This document shows positions 19,082 to 27,297 of a stretch of DNA of 64,000 nucleotides, piece after piece. Source of the stretch: Acidimicrobiales bacterium MED-G01. GTDB lineage: Bacteria > Actinomycetota > Acidimicrobiia > Acidimicrobiales > Poriferisodalaceae. The notes beneath the pieces were generated by a model, which was not told the origin of the DNA, searched no databases, and worked only from the letters and a program-made list of their open reading frames with translations. The DNA lies in NCBI GenBank assembly GCA_002457435.1, contig NTLA01000001.1:1-64000 (forward strand). Direction: 5' to 3'. The position numbers and the translations under genes were made by a program. How positions within the stretch are numbered: the first letter of the stretch is position 1; each line of letters starts with the position of its first letter.

Positions 19082-19416
19082 CAGGAGCCGAAATTTTAGA
19101 TGGCTCTGTGGCAGCGCCACCCCGAGATAATGGAGAGTTGGTGTTCGAAGCACCGTGGCAAAGTCGCGCATTCGGTGTTGTAGCGGACCTTGTCGACTCC
19201 GGAGCTTTCAGTTGGAATGATTTCCGCCAACAGTTGATCGAGGCCATTCAGACCTGGGAAACCATGGCGAGTGCAGATCAACCACCATGGGATTACTACA
19301 CCTGTTGGGTGGTGGCACTCGAACAGCTTCTTTTCAACAAGGTCCTCCTTGACCCCACTGAATTAGATCTGAGATCAAATGAATATGTCGAGCGTCCTCA
19401 CGGTCACGACCACTAA
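19078..19416 (+). CDS. Nitrile hydratase accessory/activator protein
   Basis: 112 aa from GTG 19078, overlapping the nthA TGA. It resembles the small beta-like NHase accessory proteins (P14K/NhlE type) that deliver cobalt and oxidised cysteines to alpha: FEAPWQSRAFGVVADLVDSGAFSWNDFRQQLIEAI...PPWDYYTCWVVALEQLL. The last gene of the operon, ending HGHDH, a short histidine tail that might handle metal (inference). Confidence 0.85.
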   Translation: MTGAEILDGSVAAPPRDNGELVFEAPWQSRAFGVVADLVDSGAFSWNDFRQQLIEAIQTWETMASADQPPWDYYTCWVVALEQLLFNKVLLDPTELDLRSNEYVERPHGHDH

Positions 19417-19439
19417 GAACAGATCAAATAATTTGGCTA

Positions 19440-20153
19440 CTAGGGCGTTGGAGATTCCCCCGGATGTTCTTCCCACCACCAAGATGACCTGAGCATGTAA
19501 CAGCGTCGCCTAGGCCCTTCGGCTTCCAGATCCAAAGATTCATAAGAGACATCGCCAGCATAGAAAGCCACCATCCCAGGATCTGCGCCACCTACTTCTT
19601 TTATGTGTGTGTGGAAGCATTGAGATCCTTGAACGGAAGCACACGCATCTTGAACTGAATCGAAAGCGCGGAGCCAATCCAGAGTGCAGAAGGTGGGAGT
19701 AACTATCTCTATTTCCCCGTCAGAGCGTCGCTGCAGAGCATTAGTAGGAGTCATCCAACGGTGTTCCGTGATTTCACCGTGATCAATAGAAACATCGAGG
19801 CCTTCGGGAGCTTCAGCTAAGAAAAATTGAGTTGAGAAACGTTTGGGACGAACAGCAGGCGGGAGCCAGTGCGCGAAATGATGCAGCTCTGTGCCTGTTA
19901 TATCTATTCCTGCTTCCTCTTGCGCCTCACGGATCGCCGCTGCATGAAACCCGCGACCGTCACTGCCATCACACACGGCAACCGTCTTAGTATCGGCGCG
20001 ATCATCGGGATCCACTCTGCCTCCCGGAAAAACCCACATCCCGCCGAAATAGATCTTGGAGTTCCGGCGAAGCATCAGTACTTCGATTCCATCGGAACTG
20101 TCGCGAGCGACAACAACCGTCGCAGCATCAATGGGTTCGTCTATTTCGCTCAT
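19440..20153 (-). CDS. Nudix hydrolase (NUDT19/RP2p-like)
   Basis: 237 aa. The Nudix core is WVFPGGRVDPDD followed by an insertion and then AAIREAQEEAGIDI, the split-box arrangement seen in NUDT19-type CoA/nucleotide diphosphate hydrolases. Substrate not determinable here. Its start overlaps the end of the HAD-like nucleotidase gene by four bases, so they are co-translated. Confidence 0.82.
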   Translation of the reverse strand: MSEIDEPIDAATVVVARDSSDGIEVLMLRRNSKIYFGGMWVFPGGRVDPDDRADTKTVAVCDGSDGRGFHAAAIREAQEEAGIDITGTELHHFAHWLPPAVRPKRFSTQFFLAEAPEGLDVSIDHGEITEHRWMTPTNALQRRSDGEIEIVTPTFCTLDWLRAFDSVQDACASVQGSQCFHTHIKEVGGADPGMVAFYAGDVSYESLDLEAEGPRRRCYMLRSSWWWEEHPGESPTP

Positions 20154-20800
20154 AGTTGTTCCCTAGTTTTTTGCACCAATCGTTCAGAACCAGCGTCAAG
20201 GCCGGGCAATTGTTGCGTAACAGAACCCGCGTGATCTGCGGCTAATTTCAGTACCACTTCCTCTAGCTCAGCCCAAGAAGAAACTCTCGGCCCCTCAATA
20301 TGGCGGTTGTAGGGCTGGTCGAAGGTGATGACGTCGTAACCAGCCCCTCGGAGCCCCTCCACGTTGTGGGGGCCATCGTCCACATATGCATGAGCTGCCA
20401 CATCAGGTTTCTCTCCGACAAAACAAACATCGCGATAAGGAATTCGCTTTTCATCTAACCATTGAGCTGTGTCGGCAATAGCGACGGCATGCCCCCAATT
20501 CACATAGAGACGGTGAGTGACTACCCGAATCCATATACCCGCGTCAGATAGACGCCAAAGGGTTTCGGCACAGCCGGGGACAACATCCATATTTCTAAAC
20601 ATGCGGTGTTCCATGACGGCAATGCGGTGAAGTCGCTCAAAGTCGTTTGGCCCAAATCCCCACTCTCGGAAATCCCAACTTCGTTCCAAAGGAAGCGATT
20701 GTTCATCCACCCCTAGTTCCTCTGCCACGATCTCACGAAATATTTCGGTGTGTAGGCCACAGACCCCATCAAGATCCACCCCAAAAATGAACTCATTCAT
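20150..20800 (-). CDS. HAD-superfamily 5'-nucleotidase-like protein
   Basis: 216 aa. HAD motif I is FGVDLDGVCGLHTEIF (nucleophile Asp), motif II is RVVTHRLY, and the last acidic motif is HAYVDDGPHNVEGLRGAGYDVI. This is close to the 5'(3')-deoxyribonucleotidase/NT5C group that dephosphorylates nucleotides. It overlaps the ChaN-like gene upstream (ATGA-type) and the Nudix gene downstream, so three to four genes may form one nucleotide-related operon. Confidence 0.75.
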   Translation of the reverse strand: MNEFIFGVDLDGVCGLHTEIFREIVAEELGVDEQSLPLERSWDFREWGFGPNDFERLHRIAVMEHRMFRNMDVVPGCAETLWRLSDAGIWIRVVTHRLYVNWGHAVAIADTAQWLDEKRIPYRDVCFVGEKPDVAAHAYVDDGPHNVEGLRGAGYDVITFDQPYNRHIEGPRVSSWAELEEVVLKLAADHAGSVTQQLPGLDAGSERLVQKTREQL

Positions 20801-21921
20801 GATTGACGCCTTCCGAATTTATTTCGTTTTGTTGGAGGCTCGTCAGCGACAGGGAGTTGTATCCAGGATTCGGAAAGTTTCGATTGGCCATCTTGTCGAA
20901 TCTCCTCCAGTTCAGCAGAGGTCCATCGCTCTGGCCGCGGATCTAGTGCTTGGTAACGTGCCTCTAAGTGTTCGAAATTTTCGTCAGTTACGACCCTTTC
21001 GATGAGTTGGCAGGGCCGCCAACTTTCTATGTTCCCAAGCCATATGTAGCTATCGGCAACATCCTTCAGTCGTAACGAGGTTTCGTTCCCATCCAACGAG
21101 CCGATCACTTCGTTCAACCCAACATTCCCGAGAGTTGCAAGGTCCAGAGCGATTCCAAAGGTTTGGGGTTTCTCTGGAGCTGCAGCGACCAGGGCCTCCA
21201 CGCGCTCGGCGGCCTGACTGTCAGCCACTGCGCCATGCAATACTGCTCTGGCGACCCCTTCTCCCATCCAACGATGAAGGAGATTCCCAACTGTCACTGT
21301 GGGTAACCCGTCCTTCCATTGAACGAGGCTTGTCGTGGTGCGCTCTCCGGATAGTAAGGCGACGGCGCGTCCTCCTGAGCGAAGGACTTCATTTGTCAAA
21401 GTATTGGCCATGTGAAAGGCCGCCACATCTCGGTAGTGTCCGCCCATCCACCAATTTCTCAGCTCTAACTCTGCCGCTGATCTGCCTTCAAGCAGCGATG
21501 GGTCCTCGACGTAGGTCGGTAGACCTAAACCAATGACCCGGAATTGGGGGTCATGAACGTCAAGACTTCTGTTCAAGGACCAAGCAGCCTTAAGAACGTC
21601 TGCATATTCACGATATGTGAAGCCAATACCGAGTAAATCAATGAACAAATTGGTGCATCTCAATTCATCCCAGACTTCTGCTGTAAGTAACTTGTCAAGA
21701 GACTCTTGAGCCCGCGAATTGGTGAACTCCCACGCCAAGTTGTGTATGCCAGCTTCGTATAGTTCCGGCAACACCTCTGAAACGAACGCTACATGTTGCG
21801 CAATCCCAATCTGATCGCCTAGCAACACCAACTGTTTAGATTGTGCCAATTCAACGAGATGAGCGGATGCTGATTGCAGAGAAGAGTTTTGCTCTTCGGT
21901 TGTTTGTGTTGAGTCGTTCAT
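20797..21921 (-). CDS. ChaN/EreA-like protein, tandem paralogue 2
   Basis: 374 aa, soluble. The start LVLLGDQIGIAQHVAFVSEVLPELYEAGIHNLAWEF matches the 'Gxxx..H...L..L...G...L..E' opening of ChaN/TraB/EreA-like folds. It is paralogous to the upstream gene: both have an FxYxEYxDxLxAxWxxNR stretch (GFTYREYADVLKAAWSLNR versus CFVEYLDILRAVWAVNR). The exact family and function are unknown; heme binding or esterase activity would be guesses. Confidence 0.6.
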   Translation of the reverse strand: MNDSTQTTEEQNSSLQSASAHLVELAQSKQLVLLGDQIGIAQHVAFVSEVLPELYEAGIHNLAWEFTNSRAQESLDKLLTAEVWDELRCTNLFIDLLGIGFTYREYADVLKAAWSLNRSLDVHDPQFRVIGLGLPTYVEDPSLLEGRSAAELELRNWWMGGHYRDVAAFHMANTLTNEVLRSGGRAVALLSGERTTTSLVQWKDGLPTVTVGNLLHRWMGEGVARAVLHGAVADSQAAERVEALVAAAPEKPQTFGIALDLATLGNVGLNEVIGSLDGNETSLRLKDVADSYIWLGNIESWRPCQLIERVVTDENFEHLEARYQALDPRPERWTSAELEEIRQDGQSKLSESWIQLPVADEPPTKRNKFGRRQS

Positions 21922-21939
21922 CGCGGGTCCATCGTGTCG

Positions 21940-23115
21940 CTAGACAATCTGCGTCCAGCTGAGTTCAGCTGCTGCTGCAGCGTTGCTAATAGCGTTATTA
22001 AAATCATTAATAGCTGAATCTGGGCGGCGGAGATATGGATCAAGTGACCATCTACGTGCTTCGGCCAGATTCGCATCATTGATCAAGCCTTGCAGAGGAG
22101 TTGGCCCGAGCACGTCTTTAGCACATTCAAGAAATATCCATCCGTGAGCAAGTTGAGAAATATCGCCGCCATCGATGGCGGTGGAACAAGAAAGCCTTCC
22201 GATAGGTCCTGAAGTTACGTCGAACGCGACTGGAAAATTAGGGCTGCTTGCATGAGCAAAAGCAGCGTCTATATAGCCATCAGCGGGCAGCGTAAAAAGT
22301 CCGTGCTCTCCATCAGCAGCTAACGGTTGATGTATGAGCACTGTCGCCGCCTGATCGGCGATGACGCTATAGACATGGTTTCCGCAACCAACGACTCTGC
22401 CGTCGACTACATCGCTATCAATTCGATCCACGGTCGCGTGGGGTCGCCTTCTCATTCGAGTTAACGCGTTCCCGGTTCTAGTCAGGACTAGAGCCTTATG
22501 TCCCTCCCCAACGAACTCTCTCAGTAAAACATCAGCCATATGTCGCGAAGCCGCACCCCGAGGACGTAAATGCTCCCAGGCATAGGGCGACAATAAATCG
22601 GCGTTGTCTGTAACGGCATCGATCTCGATGTCATAGTCCAGTGCCACTACTCGAAACATAGGTGAGTTAGAACTCCGGGTTCGATTAACAGCCCAAACTG
22701 CGCGGAGAATATCTAGGTATTCGACAAAGCAAAAATGATGACGCAATCCCCAACGAAATAGAGCCGACCTTGCGATCCCTTCATCAAACTCATCGGCGTT
22801 TACCAGTTCATCCAGTAATGATTGATCGTCCACACAAGCCCACTCGACACCGAGAAGGTGGACACCTGCAGCGCTGACGGCAGGAATTAACTCCTGTAGG
22901 AACAGGCCGGTCTTCCGGGAAGGAAGATTGTGTCCGACGAAAACTATTTCGTGACGAGCGAACAAACTTGAGACATAGTCCGTCGGCTCACGTCCCGCCA
23001 AGGAAATTTCATCGATAAGGAGGTCTAGATGTCCTGGGTCGATTGATGAAAGACGACGACGCTGTCGAAAATGCTCGATCGTTTCAAGCATCGCGTCATC
23101 GCCGTGAACAGTCAC
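21940..23115 (-). CDS. ChaN/EreA-like protein, tandem paralogue 1
   Basis: 391 aa, soluble. Core: EIVFVGHNLPSRKTGLFLQELIPAVSAAGVHLLGVEWACVDD, then HHFCFVEYLDILRAVWAVNRT. Similar in order and spacing to the following gene but clearly divergent, so the duplication is old. The last 19 bp before the next start suggest co-transcription. It lies divergent from mshC. No substrate can be named. Confidence 0.6.
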   Translation of the reverse strand: MTVHGDDAMLETIEHFRQRRRLSSIDPGHLDLLIDEISLAGREPTDYVSSLFARHEIVFVGHNLPSRKTGLFLQELIPAVSAAGVHLLGVEWACVDDQSLLDELVNADEFDEGIARSALFRWGLRHHFCFVEYLDILRAVWAVNRTRSSNSPMFRVVALDYDIEIDAVTDNADLLSPYAWEHLRPRGAASRHMADVLLREFVGEGHKALVLTRTGNALTRMRRRPHATVDRIDSDVVDGRVVGCGNHVYSVIADQAATVLIHQPLAADGEHGLFTLPADGYIDAAFAHASSPNFPVAFDVTSGPIGRLSCSTAIDGGDISQLAHGWIFLECAKDVLGPTPLQGLINDANLAEARRWSLDPYLRRPDSAINDFNNAISNAAAAAELSWTQIV

Positions 23116-23255
23116 TTGCCTGAGAGTACCCAGCGATCAAGCTCCAGTGATAGCTGCCTATCAATATTCGATCCGAACGACCGTGCCAGTTGACCTCTAC
23201 GCGACGTATGGTGAAGGAGCCGTCGCTGGTGCGAGTTCAGAAAGTGGAACGTTTA

Positions 23256-24419
23256 ATGACTATGCGTCTATATGACACAGCGCAAGCAGCCGTAATTGAT
23301 ATCGAATTAGACGACCACGTCCGCATGTACGTATGCGGTATCACGCCCTATGACTCGACGCATCTCGGTCACGCAGCTACTTACCTGAGCTACGACCTCA
23401 TAATTCGGCGACTAGAGGATCTCGGGCATACAGTGCAATTGGTTCGAAATGTCACCGACGTAGACGACAGCATTCTGCCCAAAGCCCGAGAATTGGGGGT
23501 CGATTTTCTCGAGTTAGCCGAGATGGAAATGGATCGATTCGACCAAGACATGGTCGCGTTGAACACTCGTCGCGCGGACGCTGAACCACGTGCAACAGAA
23601 TCCATCGATGACATGATCGAAATCATCGAAAAGTTGGTAGACCGTGGCCACACCTACACCACTGAGGGGACGACATATTTCGACATCAACACTTTTCCGG
23701 ACTTTGGGAAACTGTGTCATTTAAATGAACAAGAGATGATTGCGTTAGCGGGCGAAAGAGGCGGACGGCCTGATGACCCAAAGCAACGCAACCCATTGGA
23801 TTTCGTCCTGTGGCAGCCAAGTGCAGATGACGAACCAAGCTGGGAATCGCCTTTCGGAACAGGACGACCCGGATGGCACATTGAATGTTCGGCCATGAGT
23901 ATGCGTGCTCTGGGTTCGACGATTGACATCCACGGTGGCGGCGCTGATCTAATTTTTCCCCATCATGAGTGTGAAATCGCGCAAAGCGAGTCCATAAACG
24001 GTGAACCGTTTTCTCGATATTGGATTCATGCAGGATTGGTCGCATATCAAGGAACAAAAATGTCCAAATCTCTGGGCAACTTGGTGTTCGTTTCAGAGTT
24101 GAGAAAAGAAATCGACCCTCGAGCGATTCGGCTGGCGCTTATGGCTCACCACTATCGCTCTGACTTTGAATGGTTTGATGAAGAAGGACCGCGAGCACAA
24201 AGAGACCTTGAAATCCTCATCCGTTCCGGAGGAGGATTTGAACCGGTCAGCGAAGGACCGCTGATAGCCGAAGTGCGCGACGCTCTCGATAACGATCTCG
24301 ATACCCCCCGAGTATGCGAACTCCTGCTGAGAGAAGCTCAGGCAATCGAAGAAGGAACCTCGTCTTCACAGCGAGGCTGTCTCGTCGCAGCGGCCTCTTT
24401 GTGTGGCATACAACTTTGA
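23256..24419 (+). CDS. mshC: Mycothiol cysteine ligase MshC (CysRS-like)
   Basis: 387 aa from ATG 23256 (GTGGA upstream); the track start 23190 adds 22 residues with no SD. It is a class I CysRS-like enzyme, with MYVCGITPYDSTHLGHAATYLSYDL, where CGITPYD rather than CGPTVYD separates MshC from CysS. WHIECSAMSMRALG and KMSKSLGN follow, and it is shorter than CysS because the anticodon domain is reduced. MshC joins cysteine to glucosaminyl-inositol in ATP-dependent mycothiol synthesis, so this cell probably makes mycothiol, a marker of Actinobacteria. Confidence 0.85.
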   Translation: MTMRLYDTAQAAVIDIELDDHVRMYVCGITPYDSTHLGHAATYLSYDLIIRRLEDLGHTVQLVRNVTDVDDSILPKARELGVDFLELAEMEMDRFDQDMVALNTRRADAEPRATESIDDMIEIIEKLVDRGHTYTTEGTTYFDINTFPDFGKLCHLNEQEMIALAGERGGRPDDPKQRNPLDFVLWQPSADDEPSWESPFGTGRPGWHIECSAMSMRALGSTIDIHGGGADLIFPHHECEIAQSESINGEPFSRYWIHAGLVAYQGTKMSKSLGNLVFVSELRKEIDPRAIRLALMAHHYRSDFEWFDEEGPRAQRDLEILIRSGGGFEPVSEGPLIAEVRDALDNDLDTPRVCELLLREAQAIEEGTSSSQRGCLVAAASLCGIQL

Positions 24420-24479
24420 AAATGCTGCCGGGCGGAGGGCTACCCGATGTGACCGCTTTGCGGGGTTAGCCTGTGACCG

Positions 24480-25313
24480 ATGCAGTCAATTGCGGTCGTT
24501 AACCAAAAAGGGGGCGTGGGTAAGACCACCATCACCCTGGGGATTGCCGAAGCTGCGGCTGCTGCCGGGGTAAAGGTCTTGGTTGTTGATCTAGATCCTC
24601 AAGCGAATGCGTCGAGTGGGTTGGGTATATGGAACAAAACACCATCGATAGATGACGTGATGGCCGAACCGAGAGCTGGCTCAGCTAGAGAAGCTATCTG
24701 CCGCTCACGTTGGCCTGAAGATGGTCCGCTGCCAGACCTCATCCCGGGGAGTCATCTCCTCGCAAGTCGAGAACCGCTGCTTGCGGCAGATCCAGTGGGT
24801 GCTCAGGATCGATTGAAACTTGCGCTGGCAGGAGTGGCCTACGACCTCATCCTCATTGATTGTCCGCCGTCGCTCGGCTTGTTGTCCATCAACGGGTTGT
24901 TTGCTGCCGATCGAGCAGTCATTGTTACTGAACCAGCAGCATGGGCTGCGGACGGAGTCGATTTAATGCACAACACCGTCGAACGCGTATCGGGCCGATT
25001 GGGGACACCACGATTAGGTGGAATTATTATGAATCGTGTCGGACGGACTCGCGATAATCGCTATTGGAGTGAGCAACTCCAGGAACGATTTGGAAATCTA
25101 CTGCTCCCGCAAATTCAGCTGCGTGCAGCCGTAGCGGAAGCCTCAGGCCAGTCGACGACGCTTCGGTCGTTAGGAAAGCGACCGGGTGCCGCAGAGGCAG
25201 CAGCACAATTTGATGCACTGTGGAACCAACTAAGCACTGAGCCAGGACCGTCTGGGAGCATTGGAGGATCGACGCAATCCTCACAAATGCCAACTACTAC
25301 CATTGACTCGTGA
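24480..25313 (+). CDS. ParA/Soj-family ATPase (orphan)
   Basis: 277 aa. The deviant Walker A is VVNQKGGVGKTTITLGIAEA at the N-terminus, followed by VVDLDPQANASSGLG and the Walker B-like LILIDCPPSLGLLSINGLFAA, as in chromosome/plasmid partition ATPases. No parB or parS cluster is adjacent, so it is probably not the chromosomal parAB locus. It is followed by a small membrane protein and a RecB-like nuclease. Function uncertain. Confidence 0.85.
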   Translation: MQSIAVVNQKGGVGKTTITLGIAEAAAAAGVKVLVVDLDPQANASSGLGIWNKTPSIDDVMAEPRAGSAREAICRSRWPEDGPLPDLIPGSHLLASREPLLAADPVGAQDRLKLALAGVAYDLILIDCPPSLGLLSINGLFAADRAVIVTEPAAWAADGVDLMHNTVERVSGRLGTPRLGGIIMNRVGRTRDNRYWSEQLQERFGNLLLPQIQLRAAVAEASGQSTTLRSLGKRPGAAEAAAQFDALWNQLSTEPGPSGSIGGSTQSSQMPTTTIDS

Positions 25314-25323
25314 AGGAGTGGCC

Positions 25324-25617
25324 ATGGCTGGCTATGACCCCAACCGACCACGACCTGCCGATAGCGGCCCATTTATTGGTCTCCCGGGTGACCCTGTAGT
25401 CGATTACCTGGAACCTGATTCTCAGAGGACTCAACAAGCTGAATCTGAGGTGGGCCCCGTCGCTGGGGGAGAGGACGAAACTAGCGCCACCCTCCAAAGT
25501 GTCCCTCAAACAGTTCCGCCGCTAGATCGAAGAGTGCCGATGATGGCGGTCGTGGGAAGCGTCTGTGGTTTGGCTTTACTCCTCTTAGTCTGGCGTCGTC
25601 TTTGGAGACACCAGTAA
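25324..25617 (+). CDS. Small proline-rich protein with C-terminal membrane anchor
   Basis: 97 aa from ATG 25324 (GGAGTGGCC upstream). The N-terminal 70 residues are hydrophilic and Pro/Glu-rich (YDPNRPRPADSGPFIGLPGDPVVDYL). One transmembrane helix follows (MMAVVGSVCGLALLLLVW) and then a basic tail RRLWRHQ. Topology: tail-anchored. It starts 10 bp after the ParA-like gene. No family recognised. Confidence 0.65.
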   Translation: MAGYDPNRPRPADSGPFIGLPGDPVVDYLEPDSQRTQQAESEVGPVAGGEDETSATLQSVPQTVPPLDRRVPMMAVVGSVCGLALLLLVWRRLWRHQ

Positions 25618-25656
25618 TGGATGTAAACGTCCGTCCCCAGGTCCAAGATTGAAATC

Positions 25657-26466
25657 ATGAATTCCGCTGAGCCCGAGTCTCCGACTTTCCGTCCTCGACA
25701 CTTAAGTCCTAGTTCAGCCTCCACTTTTCGCCAATGCCCACGCAGATGGCGACTGCGGTACATCGAAAACTTGCCAGACCCCAAAGGCGAAGCAGCGGTA
25801 CTCGGCACTTTCGTTCACCAAGTACTTGAAGATCTCCTAGGCCTTGAAGCTACGGAGCGATCGATCGATACGGCCAGAGACCTTGCTCGAAAGCTGTGGG
25901 ATGAAACTCTTACTGACGAAGATTTCGTTGGTCTGTGCCTTTCAGAAACTGAAATCAAATCGTTCATGTGGAGGGCATGGCGACTCATAGAAAAGTATTT
26001 CTCTCTCGAAGACCCATCGGAGGTTGAAGTTATTCGTGCCGAACAAAAACTGTCCGCTGAAATAGGTGGAGTCCCCTTTTATGGAATCGTCGACCTCACC
26101 GAACAAGTTTCTTCTGGTGTTCGAGTTGTGGACTACAAGACGGGCAAGGCCCCCGGGTCCAAGTACCTGGAAGACAAGCTTTCGCAAGTTTGGCTTTATG
26201 CAGCAGCACTGGCCCAAGAAGACTTTGACGTATCGGAAGTGCGTCTCATGTACCTGACGAGTGGATCCATCGATCGTCCACTTGATTCCGTAGCAGTCGC
26301 CGGTGCCGTAGATGGCCACCGTCGAACATGGGACGACTTGTGCCAGGCGATTGACAGTGAACAATTTCCGCATCGCACAGGGCCTCTGTGTAACTGGTGC
26401 CCGTACCTAGATCATTGCCCTGAGGGAGCAGCTGAAGCTGAGAGACGGTATGGGCCGCGTCACTGA
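25657..26466 (+). CDS. RecB-family PD-(D/E)XK nuclease
   Basis: 269 aa. LSPSSASTFRQCPRRWRLRYIE, GTFVHQVLEDLL, the nuclease core GIVDLTEQ...RVVDYKTGKAP (D...DYK) and the C-terminal CNWCPYLDHCPEG iron-sulfur-type cysteines match the AddB/Cas4-like RecB nuclease domain. Probable DNA end processing in repair. It is upstream of the fpg gene, consistent with repair. No CRISPR array is present, so Cas4 is not implied. Confidence 0.82.
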   Translation: MNSAEPESPTFRPRHLSPSSASTFRQCPRRWRLRYIENLPDPKGEAAVLGTFVHQVLEDLLGLEATERSIDTARDLARKLWDETLTDEDFVGLCLSETEIKSFMWRAWRLIEKYFSLEDPSEVEVIRAEQKLSAEIGGVPFYGIVDLTEQVSSGVRVVDYKTGKAPGSKYLEDKLSQVWLYAAALAQEDFDVSEVRLMYLTSGSIDRPLDSVAVAGAVDGHRRTWDDLCQAIDSEQFPHRTGPLCNWCPYLDHCPEGAAEAERRYGPRH

Positions 26467-26480
26467 GGACTCAGCTTCGC

Positions 26481-27290
26481 GTGCCTGAACTTCCAGAAGT
26501 CGAAACGATCCGAAGACAACTTCGCAGCGAGATTATTGATCAGACTGTTGTTGAAGTTGGAAGTCACGAATCTGAAAAATTCATGCCAGCCAGAAAAATC
26601 AAAGGTCGACGTTTCACTGAATTAACTCGACGTGGCAAATACCTGATCGCGGAATGCGACGGGCGTGCAGAGTTAATTGTTCACCTCGGAATGACCGGAC
26701 AGTTGCTTGTTCATCATGGAAAACAAGATTCGACGATGCTTGACCAATATTGGCGAGCCTGGTGGTCTCTAGACAACGGGAAGACAGTTGTTTTCAGAGA
26801 TGTGCGGCGATTTGGACGCATAGCTGTTGTCGACAAGGGTGACTATTCACAAATACCGACGCTGAGAGACATGGGCCCTGAACCTTTCTCCGATGAACTG
26901 ACCGGTGACGAGGTATGGCGTCGAACACGCGGACGCAGGAGACGAATAAAAACCCAACTATTGAGTCAACGGCTAATTGCCGGCGTCGGAAATATCTACG
27001 CAGACGAAACATTATTTCTTGCTCGAATCAATCCGTCTTTGAGATCCATCAGTCGGCCTCAAGCACAAAGACTTCTTGAAGCCTTGCGGACCGTGCTGTC
27101 TGAAGCGATCGAACGAGGTGGCACGACACTTCGTGACTATCGAAACCTTGAAGGCGAAGGCTCAAATCAACATCACCTCAAGTGTTACGGCAGAGGAGGC
27201 CAACTCTGTTTCGTCTGTTCCTCAACTCTTCGATCAAGAATTATTGATGCCCGCACGACCACCTGGTGCCCCCAATGTCAGGCGCGGTAA
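26481..27290 (+). CDS. mutM: Formamidopyrimidine-DNA glycosylase
   Basis: 269 aa from GTG 26481, so the mature protein starts with the catalytic Pro (PELPEVETIRRQL). LTRRGKYLI carries the conserved Lys near residue 57, and LIAGVGNIYADETLFLARINP is the H2TH region. The C-terminal zinc finger is CYGRGGQLCFVCSSTL...CPQC. It removes 8-oxoG and Fapy lesions. A nei-type paralogue lies 1.5 kb downstream on the opposite strand. Confidence 0.93.
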   Translation: MPELPEVETIRRQLRSEIIDQTVVEVGSHESEKFMPARKIKGRRFTELTRRGKYLIAECDGRAELIVHLGMTGQLLVHHGKQDSTMLDQYWRAWWSLDNGKTVVFRDVRRFGRIAVVDKGDYSQIPTLRDMGPEPFSDELTGDEVWRRTRGRRRRIKTQLLSQRLIAGVGNIYADETLFLARINPSLRSISRPQAQRLLEALRTVLSEAIERGGTTLRDYRNLEGEGSNQHHLKCYGRGGQLCFVCSSTLRSRIIDARTTTWCPQCQAR

Positions 27291-27297
27291 CCGACAC

